Shown here piece after piece: positions 19,219 to 27,883 of a DNA stretch of 64,000 nt. Source of the stretch: Algibacter pacificus (GTDB lineage: Bacteria; Bacteroidota; Bacteroidia; Flavobacteriales; Flavobacteriaceae); assembly GCF_008033385.1 (NCBI RefSeq), contig NZ_VOGY01000003.1, positions 124,001-188,000 of the forward strand, read 5' to 3'. The notes below the pieces were generated by a model. The model was not told where the DNA came from. It saw nothing but the letters and a program-made list of their open reading frames with translations, and did not search any database. The position numbers and the translations under genes were made by a program. Each line of letters opens with the position of its first letter. The first letter of the stretch is position 1.

Positions 19219-20175
19219 TTAATCTTGGTTTATAAATTGAATGGTATCAGCGCTTGAAGCTTTATTTAAAATAGTTTGAAAAATGTATTCGCAAACTTGT
19301 TTTTCACCTTCTAAGTTTATCAATTCTAAAGTGTCTTCTGGGGTGTGGTATTGTGGATGGCCACCTGTATGTATGCCTAAAACAGAGATACCGGCCTTGT
19401 AAAAAGACACATGATCCGATCCGCCTACAGAACCTGCGTGAACTATGGGGTTAAAACCTAAAGACTTTCCTAAGGTGGTCATAAAACTCACGCCGTCGGG
19501 AAAGGTGCCAGCACCACCCATATAAACATGTTTTTTAGCATTTAGTCTGCCAACCATATCCATATTAATCATTAATTTAATTTTTGAAATGGGTATCAAA
19601 GGGTTTTCTACAAAGTATTTACTGCCCAATAAACCTTGCTCCTCAGCTCCAAAAGCAATAAATATAATGCTTCGTTTTAGTGTCTCTTTTTTAGAAGCTA
19701 GTTTTTCTGCAATTTCTAATAAAGCTGCGGTGCCACTTGCATTATCATCGGCACCATGATAAACCACACCTCTTTTATCCGATTTGGAAGAAGGACCGCC
19801 AAGCCCTAAATGATCGTAGTGCGCACCAAGAACAATGTATTCGTTTTTTAGAACCGGATCATGTCCTTCAATAAAACCAATAACATTACAAGTGGTAACT
19901 TCTGGTTTTTCTTCTATGCCTTTATCAACTCTTAATTGGGCTTTAAAATGCTGCTTATAATTTTTACTTAAAGGTTGTAAGCCCATAGTTTTAAACTCTT
20001 TTTTAATATATTTTACAACACGTTTAGCGCCTTTTTCTCCCGGGAATCTTCCGCCGTTTTTATCTAATATTAAAAATTCTATATGATCTTTTATTTCGTT
20101 TTCGGTTATTTCAGTTTGAGAAAGCACACTAAAATACGATGCGATGAATACTATAAGTAGTGCTATTTTTTTCAT
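19219..20175 (-). CDS. Secreted M28-family zinc aminopeptidase
   Basis: The protein has 318 residues from the ATG at 20175, which begins a signal peptide (MKKIALLIVFIASYFSVLSQ); the longer frame upstream adds 15 unlikely residues. The co-catalytic metal site is complete: H and D in GAHYDHLG, D in ADDNASGTAALLE, the E pair in GAEEQGLLGS, D in MINMDMVGRL and H in GGSDHVSFYKAG. It probably removes N-terminal residues from peptides in the periplasm or outside the cell. It is monocistronic, and a TATATTTG box supports this start. Confidence 0.93.
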   Translation of the reverse strand: MKKIALLIVFIASYFSVLSQTEITENEIKDHIEFLILDKNGGRFPGEKGAKRVVKYIKKEFKTMGLQPLSKNYKQHFKAQLRVDKGIEEKPEVTTCNVIGFIEGHDPVLKNEYIVLGAHYDHLGLGGPSSKSDKRGVVYHGADDNASGTAALLEIAEKLASKKETLKRSIIFIAFGAEEQGLLGSKYFVENPLIPISKIKLMINMDMVGRLNAKKHVYMGGAGTFPDGVSFMTTLGKSLGFNPIVHAGSVGGSDHVSFYKAGISVLGIHTGGHPQYHTPEDTLELINLEGEKQVCEYIFQTILNKASSADTIQFINQD

Positions 20176-20198
20176 GATTAGGGTTTTGAATACATTGC

Positions 20199-20206
20199 CA
20201 AATATA
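20199..20206 (-). promoter_or_regulatory. Candidate -7 box for the M28 peptidase gene
   Basis: The minus strand reads TATATTTG (exact TAnnTTTG) 23 nt before the ATG at 20175. It lies inside the longer reading frame, so it supports the shorter start. Confidence 0.4.
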
Positions 20207-20273
20207 TAATTATACGGCAATTTAATTCCGTTATTATTGGGTAAATCTAGAACTTTAACTTATGTTTTTTGCG

Positions 20274-20281
20274 TATTTTTG
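20274..20281 (+). promoter_or_regulatory. Candidate -7 box for the prolyl oligopeptidase gene
   Basis: TATTTTTG is an exact TAnnTTTG match, 20 nt before the ATG at 20302. Confidence 0.4.
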
Positions 20282-20301
20282 AATGATTAATATGATGAAT
20301 C

Positions 20302-22455
20302 ATGAAAAAAATAGCATTAACATTTTTCTCATTAAGCTTGCTAGTAGCTTGTGAAAATAATAAAAAAGAAAAAAAAGATATGGTTGTGAGTTATCCAGAA
20401 ACAAAAACTGTAGATACTATTGATACTTATTTTGGAGTTGAAGTTAAAGACCCATATCGTTGGTTAGAAGATGATAGAAGTGCAGAAACCGAAGCTTGGG
20501 TAAAGGCAGAAAATATAGCGACAAATAATTATTTAGATAAAATTCCATTTAGAAAAGCTTTAAAAGATCGTCTATCGGAAATATGGAATTACGAAAAAGT
20601 AAGTGCGCCTTTTCACGAAGGCGATTACACTTATTTTTATAAAAACGATGGGTTACAAAATCAAAGTGTGCTGTATCGTTATAAAAAAGGTGAAGATGCT
20701 AAAACAGCCACCGTGTTTTTAGATCCCAATACATTTAAAGAAGATGGAACTGTTTCCTTAGGAGTGACAAGTTTTTCTAAAAACGGAAAAATTTTAGCAT
20801 ATAGCATTTCGGAAGGCGGAAGCGATTGGCGGAAAATCCTAATCATGGATGTGGAAACCAAAACGATTATTGAGGACACTTTAATTGATGTGAAATTTTC
20901 AGGGATTTCATGGTATAAAAATGAAGGTTTTTATTATTCCAGTTACGATAAACCTAAAGGCAGTGAATTGTCTGCTAAAACCGATCAACACAAAGTGTAT
21001 TATCATAAATTAGGTACGGCACAAAAAACAGACGCCTTAATTTACGGTGGCACAGCCGAAGAAAAACACCGTTATATTAATGCAAATGTTAGTGAAGATA
21101 ATAGGTATTTGTTTATATATCCAAGTGTTTCAACATCGGGGAATAAACTTTTAATAAAAGATTTAACGGTACCAAACAGTAAGTTTGTTACTGTTTTAGA
21201 TCATACAGATAGTGATACCGGAGTTCTTGAAAACGATGGTAGCAAGCTGTATTTAGTCACTAATTTAAATGCCCCAAACAAAAAAATAATAACGGTAGAT
21301 GCGGCAAATCCAACCCCAGAGCATTGGGTAGATTTTATACCAGAAACCGAATATGTTTTGTCTGCCTCTAAAGGAGGAGGGTATTTCTATGCGCATTATA
21401 TGGTCGATGCGATTTCTAAAGTAAAACAGTACGATTATAGCGGAAAATTAATTCGAGATATTGCATTACCTGGTTTAGGTTCAGCAGGTGGTTTTGGTGG
21501 TAAAAAGGAAGAAAAAACGAGTTATTTTTCATTTACAAATTACAACACGCCAAATGCTATTTATGAATTTAATGCCGATTCTGGAGCTATAGAATTATTC
21601 CGTAAGTCGGCCATAAAATTTAATAGTGATAATTATGAAAGTCATCAAGTGTTTTACACCTCGAAAGATGGAACAAAAATCCCGATGATGATTACGCATA
21701 AAAAAGGTTTAGAATTAAACGGTAAAAATCCAACTATTTTATATGGTTATGGCGGATTCAATATTAGTTTAACACCGGCTTTTAGCACACCAAATGCGGT
21801 TTGGATGGAGCAAGGTGGTGTTTATGCTGTCGCAAATTTGCGTGGTGGTGGAGAATACGGAAAAGCTTGGCACGATGCGGGAACACAACAAAAAAAGCAA
21901 AATGTATTCGACGATTTTATCGCTGCAGCGGAATATTTAAAGGCTGAAAAATACACGTCTACAAATTATTTAGCCATTCGTGGTGGTTCTAACGGCGGGT
22001 TGCTTGTTGGAGCAACCATGACGCAGCGTCCAGATTTGGCAAAAGTAGCGTTGCCTGCCGTTGGTGTTTTAGATATGTTGCGCTATCATACCTTTACCGC
22101 AGGAGCTGGTTGGGCTTACGATTATGGAACGGCCGAAGACAGTAAAGCCATGTTCGAGTATTTAAAAGGCTATTCGCCAGTACATAATGTAAAAGCAGGT
22201 ATTGAATATCCTGCAACCTTAATAACCACTGGAGATCATGACGATCGTGTGGTACCAGCTCATAGTTTTAAATTTGCTGCCGAATTACAAAGCAAGCAAA
22301 CAGGAAGTAACCCGACGTTAATCCGTATTGAAACCGATGCAGGCCACGGGGCAGGAACTCCAATTAGTAAAACGATTGAGCAGTACGCCGATATTTATGG
22401 TTTTACGCTTTATAATATGGGATTTAAAGCACTGCCTAATGCAGACGAAAAATAG
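20302..22455 (+). CDS. Prolyl oligopeptidase (S9A), lipoprotein
   Basis: The 717-residue serine peptidase cleaves short peptides after proline. A lipoprotein signal ends in LLVAC, so the protein is anchored to a membrane outside the cytoplasm. A seven-bladed propeller covers about residues 90-430, starting from DPYRWLEDD. The alpha/beta hydrolase domain has the nucleophile Ser in [11 protein letters not shown], Asp in [10 protein letters not shown] and His in DAGHGAG. It is followed after 3 bp by an ABC ATPase gene, likely in the same operon. Confidence 0.95.
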   Translation: MKKIALTFFSLSLLVACENNKKEKKDMVVSYPETKTVDTIDTYFGVEVKDPYRWLEDDRSAETEAWVKAENIATNNYLDKIPFRKALKDRLSEIWNYEKVSAPFHEGDYTYFYKNDGLQNQSVLYRYKKGEDAKTATVFLDPNTFKEDGTVSLGVTSFSKNGKILAYSISEGGSDWRKILIMDVETKTIIEDTLIDVKFSGISWYKNEGFYYSSYDKPKGSELSAKTDQHKVYYHKLGTAQKTDALIYGGTAEEKHRYINANVSEDNRYLFIYPSVSTSGNKLLIKDLTVPNSKFVTVLDHTDSDTGVLENDGSKLYLVTNLNAPNKKIITVDAANPTPEHWVDFIPETEYVLSASKGGGYFYAHYMVDAISKVKQYDYSGKLIRDIALPGLGSAGGFGGKKEEKTSYFSFTNYNTPNAIYEFNADSGAIELFRKSAIKFNSDNYESHQVFYTSKDGTKIPMMITHKKGLELNGKNPTILYGYGGFNISLTPAFSTPNAVWMEQGGVYAVANLRGGGEYGKAWHDAGTQQKKQNVFDDFIAAAEYLKAEKYTSTNYLAIRGGSNGGLLVGATMTQRPDLAKVALPAVGVLDMLRYHTFTAGAGWAYDYGTAEDSKAMFEYLKGYSPVHNVKAGIEYPATLITTGDHDDRVVPAHSFKFAAELQSKQTGSNPTLIRIETDAGHGAGTPISKTIEQYADIYGFTLYNMGFKALPNADEK

Positions 22456-22458
22456 TAT

Positions 22459-23367
22459 ATGCTACAAGTAAAAAACATCACTTTTTCATATAAAAAAGCA
22501 AAGATTTTAAAGAACATCTCTTTCAATGTAAAAGCAGGCGAACAGCTTGCTATTATTGGAGAAAGTGGTTCAGGAAAAAGTACCTTACTCAAGTTGCTTT
22601 ACGGCGAATTCGATTTAGATTCTGGACATATTTTTTGGAAGGACACAGAAATTTTAGGACCAAAATATAACTTGGTTGTGGGGTACGATTTTATGAAATA
22701 CGTGGCGCAAGAGTTCGATTTAATGCCCTTTACATCGGTTGCCGAAAATATTGGCGCTTTTCTTTCTAATTTTTATCCCGAAGAAAAACAAGAGCGCACC
22801 AAAGAATTACTGGAAGTTGTAGAGCTTACCGATTTTGCAAAAGTAAAAGTTAAAACCTTAAGTGGCGGACAAAAACAACGGGTGGCATTGGCAAGAGCTT
22901 TGGCAAAACAGCCCGAAATTATGTTGCTCGATGAGCCTTTTGGTCATATTGATAATTTTAAAAAACAGACATTGCGTCGCAATGTTTTTAAGTATTTAAA
23001 AGAAAAAAACATTACCTGCATTGTGGCTACCCACGATAAAGAAGATGTGTTGGGGTTTGCTGATAATATGATGGTGTTAAACCAAAATAAAATAGAAGCT
23101 GAAGGGACGCCGGAAACGCTTTTTAATAACCCAGAAACCCCTTTAGTGGCTTCGTTTTTTGGAGAATTTAATGTTATAAATAACGAAATTATTTATGCAC
23201 ATCAGCTTAAATTGGTCGATGATTCCGACTTAAAAGCGGTAGTTAAAAGAGTGTATTTTAAAGGAAACCATTATTTAATTGAAGCCGATTTGAATGGGGA
23301 ATTGGTGTTTTTTCAACATGAAAACCCGTTAGAAATTGATAAAACTTACTGTTTGTTAATTGCTTAA
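22459..23367 (+). CDS. ABC transporter ATP-binding protein
   Basis: The 302-residue ATPase has Walker [10 protein letters not shown] (about residues 34-42), signature [15 protein letters not shown], Walker B IMLLDEPF, and the H-loop in VATHDKE. An extra C-terminal 70-residue segment with a TOBE-like look follows. No permease or binding-protein gene is next to it, so its partner must be elsewhere or it is an orphan. It follows the peptidase gene by 3 bp; a functional link is not evident. Confidence 0.9.
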   Translation: MLQVKNITFSYKKAKILKNISFNVKAGEQLAIIGESGSGKSTLLKLLYGEFDLDSGHIFWKDTEILGPKYNLVVGYDFMKYVAQEFDLMPFTSVAENIGAFLSNFYPEEKQERTKELLEVVELTDFAKVKVKTLSGGQKQRVALARALAKQPEIMLLDEPFGHIDNFKKQTLRRNVFKYLKEKNITCIVATHDKEDVLGFADNMMVLNQNKIEAEGTPETLFNNPETPLVASFFGEFNVINNEIIYAHQLKLVDDSDLKAVVKRVYFKGNHYLIEADLNGELVFFQHENPLEIDKTYCLLIA

Positions 23368-23397
23368 AGATTTTTTTTAAATTATAAAAAATATAAA

Positions 23398-24018
23398 ATG
23401 AAGACTATAAAACATATTATTTTCGATTTGGGCGGCGTTATTATGAATTTGGATGTTCCAAAAACCATAAGCGCATTACAAGATATCGGTATCACAGATA
23501 TTGTTAACAATACAGGGCATCATTATAAATATTCATTTTTTTATGATTTTGAAATCGGAAAAATTTCGTCCCAAGAATTTATAAAGGCATTATCAAATTT
23601 ATCTACGGAAACACCAAGTGATGCGCAAATACAAAATGCTTGGAATGCTATGATTTTTGATATTCCCAAAGCGCGCATCGATTTTATAAAAAGCCTAAAA
23701 ACCAATTATAATATTTACCTGTTAAGTAATACGAATAGTATTCATCAGAAAAAGTTTTTAGATGAATTTGAAAAAGCACAGGGTTTTAAATTTAACGATT
23801 TATTTGAAAAAGCCTACTATTCACACGAAGTAAAGATTAGAAAACCCGATGAAGCTATTTTTACTTATGTTTTAAATGATAGTGAATTAAAAGCTGAAGA
23901 ATCGATCTTTATTGATGATTCTATTGATAACATTAATGCAGCAGAACGTTTAGGCATACAAACGTTTCATATAAAAGATTATAATTTACTCACCGATTTT
24001 GCTGAGTTTATTTTATAA
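23398..24018 (+). CDS. HAD-superfamily phosphatase (YihX-like)
   Basis: The 206-residue haloacid-dehalogenase-fold hydrolase shows motif I IIFDLGGVIMNLD (nucleophile Asp; the usual second Asp is Gly, as in YihX-type enzymes), motif II LLSNTNS, motif III lysine in IRKPDEAIF and motif IV FIDDSIDNI. YihX acts on glucose-1-phosphate; the substrate here is not known. Its last 6 nt overlap the convergent GreA-like gene. Confidence 0.88.
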   Translation: MKTIKHIIFDLGGVIMNLDVPKTISALQDIGITDIVNNTGHHYKYSFFYDFEIGKISSQEFIKALSNLSTETPSDAQIQNAWNAMIFDIPKARIDFIKSLKTNYNIYLLSNTNSIHQKKFLDEFEKAQGFKFNDLFEKAYYSHEVKIRKPDEAIFTYVLNDSELKAEESIFIDDSIDNINAAERLGIQTFHIKDYNLLTDFAEFIL

Positions 24019-24474
24019 AACTGATTCGATTTTAAAATGTTGAGCTCTAAAATTAATGCTATCTCCTTTGGTCTTTCCCATTAATAATTGTCCGATAGGC
24101 GTATTTGGTGAAATGGCGTAAAATTTTTGATGATCAATGGTTAATTCGCCTGCGCTTATCGCTATAAAATAATGGGCTTGGGTGGTGAAAACCACAGAAC
24201 CTAAACCCACGTTTTTGGAGCTTTTTGAGACATCAATTTTAGAAAGTGCTACTTTTATTTTATTAATTTCAGATAATTGATTGCCTGCTTTTTCACGTTC
24301 CAATTGCAACATGGCACGCCCAGTTTCGTGTTTGTCGCCGGCGCTACTTTTGGTTTCCGAAGTAAGCGATTCTTGTATTTCGTTAATGGTATTTTGTATG
24401 TTTTGAAATCTAAAATCTATAGAATTTAAACATGTATTAAAAAGTTGCTGTTTAAGTTCTAAAGTGTGTTTCAT
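24013..24474 (-). CDS. GreA/GreB-like C-terminal domain protein
   Basis: This 153-residue protein has an N-terminal helical, coiled-coil-like half and a C-terminal half with VGLGSVVFTTQAHYFIAISAG and ISPNTPIGQLLMGKTKGD. These parts resemble the FKBP-like domain of Gre transcript-cleavage factors. The acidic tip of true GreA is not obvious, so RNA polymerase cleavage activity is unproven. It may bind the secondary channel or act on another target. Databases sometimes give this group an unrelated fatty-acid enzyme name, which the sequence does not support. Confidence 0.65.
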   Translation of the reverse strand: MKHTLELKQQLFNTCLNSIDFRFQNIQNTINEIQESLTSETKSSAGDKHETGRAMLQLEREKAGNQLSEINKIKVALSKIDVSKSSKNVGLGSVVFTTQAHYFIAISAGELTIDHQKFYAISPNTPIGQLLMGKTKGDSINFRAQHFKIESVL

Positions 24475-24540
24475 AGTTTTAAATTTCAGATAACTAAAAT
24501 AGGGTTTTAATTATGGAGTTTTATGTGGGTAGCCAAATTT

Positions 24541-24658
24541 GCGTTAGGGATTGAACGGCTTGTTTGAAATCCTTTTTGTTTTCTTAAAAAAACAAAAAGA
24601 TTGAGTAGTGAAAGCCCGACCCTTAACCTGAACTAAATTCAGGTTAAGGGTAACGCCC
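24541..24658 (-). repeat. Structured 3'-UTR element, copy A
   Basis: Read on the minus strand it starts 11 nt after the stop of the 118-aa gene with GGGCGTTACCC and ends CAATCCCTAACGC. Shared blocks are GGGCGTTA, TCGGGCTTT and CAATCCCTAAC. Outer pairing is GCGTTA/TAACGC. One inner hairpin is CCCTTAACCTGAA with its complement; the other is ATCTTTTTGTTTT with AAAACAAAAAGGAT. Three more copies are in the window. Confidence 0.85.
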
Positions 24659-24669
24659 AAATATAAATT

Positions 24670-25026
24670 CTAGCTAATGTATTCGGTTTCTAAAAAGTAA
24701 TTTACAATAGCTTCTTTCATTAAAACACTTTGCTCTCCGGCCTTTAAATGTGGTAAAGCTTCAAGCGTTTTGTAGTGCGGCCAGCCTTCTTTATCTACAA
24801 AATCGAGTTCGTAATAACCATACGGCGATAGTAATTTGCAAATAGCAATATGCATTAAATCGAGTTTTTGGTCTTTTTTAAAAGCCCGGTCTAATTGCCC
24901 AAGTTCTTGCACGCCTATAAGATAAATAATAGCATCAAGATCCATGGTGTCGCCATCGGCAAATTGATTAGATAGTTTTTGTACTACCAAATTCCAGCGT
25001 TCTTTTAATTCTTCGTCTCTTGCCAT
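24670..25026 (-). CDS. Hypothetical protein, 118 aa
   Basis: The soluble protein is not recognised as any named family. It looks mostly helical, with no signal peptide, and has a well-formed hydrophobic pattern (LDAIIYLIGVQELGQ, LMHIAICKLLSPYGYYELDFVDKEGWPHY), so it is very likely a real folded protein. It has an exact TAACTTTG box upstream and the structured element (copy A) directly after the stop. The neighbours do not suggest a role. Confidence 0.7.
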   Translation of the reverse strand: MARDEELKERWNLVVQKLSNQFADGDTMDLDAIIYLIGVQELGQLDRAFKKDQKLDLMHIAICKLLSPYGYYELDFVDKEGWPHYKTLEALPHLKAGEQSVLMKEAIVNYFLETEYIS

Positions 25027-25047
25027 TTTTTAATTGAAATTTTTGGT

Positions 25048-25055
25048 CAAAGTTA
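25048..25055 (-). promoter_or_regulatory. Candidate -7 box for the 118-aa gene
   Basis: The minus strand reads TAACTTTG (exact TAnnTTTG) 21 nt before the ATG at 25026. Confidence 0.35.
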
Positions 25056-25142
25056 ACAAACCTTTTGCGGTTTTGAATAACACGGGACTTATTTTGACGT
25101 TATTGGTGTTAAAACAAGATTACGGCGTAAAATCTTTTACTT

Positions 25143-25150
25143 TATATTTG
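25143..25150 (+). promoter_or_regulatory. Candidate -7 box for the cvpA-like gene
   Basis: TATATTTG is an exact TAnnTTTG match, 15 nt before the ATG at 25166. Confidence 0.4.
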
Positions 25151-25165
25151 TACTAAATTATTTTT

Positions 25166-25681
25166 ATGGGGGTTATAGATATTGTTTTAGGAGCTTTAAT
25201 TTTATTTGGGCTAGTTCGTGGTTTTATGAAAGGGCTTTTTGTTGAGGTGGCATCTTTAGTGGCTTTAGTAGCAGGGGTTTATGGTGCTATTCATTTTAGT
25301 GATTTTGCTGCTCAGTATTTGCAAACCAAAACCGATTGGAACGAGAAAACTATTAGTATTACAGCCTTTGCGATTACTTTTGTGGTTATTATTTTAGTGA
25401 TTTCCTTAGCTGGAAAAGCATTAACCAAATTAGCAGATTTTGCTGCTTTGGGGATTATTAATAAATTAGCTGGAGGTGTTTTTGGGGCTTTAAAAATTGC
25501 CCTAATTTTAAGTGTTGTTTTAATGTTTTTTGATAGAATGAACAGTACTATTACTTTTATAGATGAAGAAAATATGGACGATTCTGTACTTTATATTCCC
25601 GTGAAATCCTTAGTGCCTACTATTTTTCCTAATATTTTAACATCCAAAGAAGATACCGAAACTAAAGAAACTGAAATTTAG
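25166..25681 (+). CDS. CvpA-family membrane protein
   Basis: The 171-residue inner-membrane protein has four hydrophobic helices (about residues 3-20, 26-48, 63-85 and 100-122) and the CvpA-type start VIDIVLGALILFGLVRGFMKGLFVE. Family members are linked to colicin V production and envelope homeostasis; the molecular activity is unclear. The C-terminus is hydrophilic and charged. It appears monocistronic, with 269 bp before the next gene. Confidence 0.88.
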   Translation: MGVIDIVLGALILFGLVRGFMKGLFVEVASLVALVAGVYGAIHFSDFAAQYLQTKTDWNEKTISITAFAITFVVIILVISLAGKALTKLADFAALGIINKLAGGVFGALKIALILSVVLMFFDRMNSTITFIDEENMDDSVLYIPVKSLVPTIFPNILTSKEDTETKETEI

Positions 25682-25763
25682 TTTTATTAAGTTGAAAAGA
25701 AACCGTATTTTACATAATTGAAATGAAGTAGGGGCTTTGAAGTTCTTTAGTAAAGCAAAATTC

Positions 25764-25795
25764 TTGTTTTTAGTCTTAGAATAATCTTATCTTTA
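25764..25795 (+). promoter_or_regulatory. Candidate promoter for ricT-gldH-PBP1A
   Basis: TTG (25764-25766) is followed after 21 nt by TATCTTTA (25788-25795; 7/8 to TAnnTTTG). The ATG at 25951 would then have a long leader of about 150 nt, in which only short hairpins such as AAAACC-TT-GGTTTT are seen. Confidence 0.3.
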
Positions 25796-25950
25796 CATCT
25801 TGAAGTTTTTTTATAATAGAAACTTTATTAACCATGTGATACTCTAACTTTTACAGGATACTCTTCTAAAAAGTTAAGATTCAAAATAAATAGTTACAAA
25901 CATTCTTCTGGTAAAACCTTGGTTTTAACTAGAATCAATATATAAAATAT

Positions 25951-27354
25951 ATGGCTTGTGCAAGTTGCTCAACAAAAGACGGCGCTCCTAGTGGCTGCAA
26001 AAATAATGGAACCTGTGGTACCGATAGCTGCAATAAATTAACGGTTTTTGATTGGCTGGCAAATATGTCCCTTCCCAATGGTGAAAAACCGTTTGATTGG
26101 GTAGAAGTTCGTTTTAAAAACGGACGAAAAGATTACTATAAAAACGCTGAAAATTTAACATTAAGTATTGGTGATATTGTTGCTACTCAAGCAGCATCTG
26201 GTCATGATATTGGTATGGTTACCCTTTCGGGTGAATTGGTACGCGTACAAATGAAACGTAAAAATATATCGTTTAAACCTGCTGAAACTTTAAAAATTTA
26301 TAGAAAGGCAAGTCAGAAAGATATTGATATTTGGCAAGCTGCTAGAGATAAAGAAGAACCTATGAAGGTGCGTGCACGCCAGTTTGCAATAGATTTAAAT
26401 CTGCAAATGAAAATTTCGGATATCGAATTTCAAGGCGATGCTAGTAAAGCAACTTTTTATTATACTGCTGAAGATCGTGTAGATTTCCGCGAACTTATTA
26501 AGGTTTTTGCTCGTGAGTTTAGAACACGCATAGAAATGAAACAAGTTGGTTTTCGTCAAGAAGCATCTCGACTTGGAGGTATTGGGTCTTGCGGACGCGA
26601 ATTGTGTTGTTCTACTTGGTTAACCGATTTTAGATCGGTAAGCACATCGGCAGCGCGTTACCAACAATTATCCCTAAATCCGCAAAAATTAGCTGGACAA
26701 TGTGGTAAATTAAAGTGCTGTTTAAATTACGAATTAGACACGTATTTAGATGCTTTAAAAAGTTTTCCAAAAACCGATATTAAACTTAAAACGGGAAAAG
26801 GTATTGCCGTTTGCCAGAAAACTGACATTTTTAAGGGGCACATGTGGTATGCTTACGAAGGCGAATGGATAAATTGGCACAAAATAACGACAGAGCAAGC
26901 CAATGAAATTATTGAAGCCAATAAAAAGAACGAGCCCGTTGCAAGCCTTGAAGAGTATGCATCCGATATTGTGGAAGATATTAAAACAGAGTTCGAAAAT
27001 GTAGTAGGCCAAGATAGTTTAACACGTTTCGATAGTCCAAAACGCAATAATAAACGTAGAAATACTAGAAGGAAACCAAACCAAAAAGGAAATCAGAATT
27101 CTAGTAAGAAACCAAATCCTAATCAATCGAAACAGAATCCTAATCGGAAGAATCGGAATTCTAATCCGAATGCTAAAGGAACAGCGAAAGCAGCTCCAGG
27201 AAAAAGGGCTCCAAAGAAAAGAACAGCACAAGGTGCAAAAAATAATAATGCGCCTACGAATACTAATCCGAATCAAACTAATAAAACTCGGAATACAAAA
27301 AGAAAACCTAGGCCAAGACCAAAACCACAAAATAATAAAAATGCTACCGAATAA
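25951..27354 (+). CDS. ricT: RicT-like PSP1-domain protein
   Basis: The 467-residue PSP1-domain protein is related to RicT (YaaT) of Firmicutes, which works in an Fe-S-containing RNA-maturation complex. The N-terminus is cysteine-rich (CASCSTKDGAPSGCKNNGTC). The PSP1 core holds FYYTAEDRVDFRELIKVFAREFRTRIEM, CGRELCCSTWL and QCGKLKCCLNYE. The last 120 residues or so are a low-complexity tail of N, K, R, P and Q, likely disordered and perhaps RNA-binding. RicA and RicF are not visible here. Its end overlaps gldH by 14 nt. Confidence 0.9.
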   Translation: MACASCSTKDGAPSGCKNNGTCGTDSCNKLTVFDWLANMSLPNGEKPFDWVEVRFKNGRKDYYKNAENLTLSIGDIVATQAASGHDIGMVTLSGELVRVQMKRKNISFKPAETLKIYRKASQKDIDIWQAARDKEEPMKVRARQFAIDLNLQMKISDIEFQGDASKATFYYTAEDRVDFRELIKVFAREFRTRIEMKQVGFRQEASRLGGIGSCGRELCCSTWLTDFRSVSTSAARYQQLSLNPQKLAGQCGKLKCCLNYELDTYLDALKSFPKTDIKLKTGKGIAVCQKTDIFKGHMWYAYEGEWINWHKITTEQANEIIEANKKNEPVASLEEYASDIVEDIKTEFENVVGQDSLTRFDSPKRNNKRRNTRRKPNQKGNQNSSKKPNPNQSKQNPNRKNRNSNPNAKGTAKAAPGKRAPKKRTAQGAKNNNAPTNTNPNQTNKTRNTKRKPRPRPKPQNNKNATE

Positions 27355-27835
27355 TAGCTTCTTGTTTTTTTTAATAGTTGCATTGGCGTTAACGTCTTGC
27401 GACTCTAATCGTGTTTTTGATGAATACCAGTCGGTTCCAAATACTTGGAATAAAGACCGTATTATTAGTTTTAATATAACTCCAACCGACTCTATTAAAC
27501 CCTTTAATTTATTTGTAAATCTTAGAAATACAAATGCTTATAAATACAGCAATATATTTTTAATTGTTGAAATGGTAAGCCCGCACGGGAAAACAGAAAA
27601 AGACACTTTGGAATATAAAATGGCCGAACCTAACGGAAAACTTTTAGGGACCGGTTATACCGATATAAAAGAAAACAAACTTTGGTATAAAGAAGGTTTT
27701 ATTTTTAATGAAACGGGGAATTACACCGTAAACATACAACAAGCTATGCGCGAACGTGGTAGCGTAAATGGCGTTGTAAATCTAGATGGCATAACCGATG
27801 TTGGCTTTAGAATAGAACATCCTACAATACAATAA
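27341..27835 (+). CDS. gldH: Gliding-motility lipoprotein GldH
   Basis: The protein has 164 residues from the ATG at 27341, where a lipoprotein signal begins (MLPNNSFLFFLIVALALTSC). The longer frame would add 57 basic residues that merely mirror the ricT tail in another frame. GldH features are FNITPTDSIKPFNLFVNLRNTNAYKYSNIFLIV and GFIFNETGNYTVNIQQAMRE. In Flavobacterium GldH is required for gliding and linked to type IX secretion. It is encoded between ricT and PBP1A in an apparent operon. Confidence 0.93.
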   Translation: MLPNNSFLFFLIVALALTSCDSNRVFDEYQSVPNTWNKDRIISFNITPTDSIKPFNLFVNLRNTNAYKYSNIFLIVEMVSPHGKTEKDTLEYKMAEPNGKLLGTGYTDIKENKLWYKEGFIFNETGNYTVNIQQAMRERGSVNGVVNLDGITDVGFRIEHPTIQ

Positions 27836-27883
27836 TCTTAAATTTTAAAACTTAAGTCGTTCACAATTTAAGTCGCTTAAACT

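Noticed and set aside
27170-27340. Upstream start for gldH
   Set aside because: The extra 57 residues are the ricT low-complexity tail read in another frame, and the lipoprotein signal begins at 27341.
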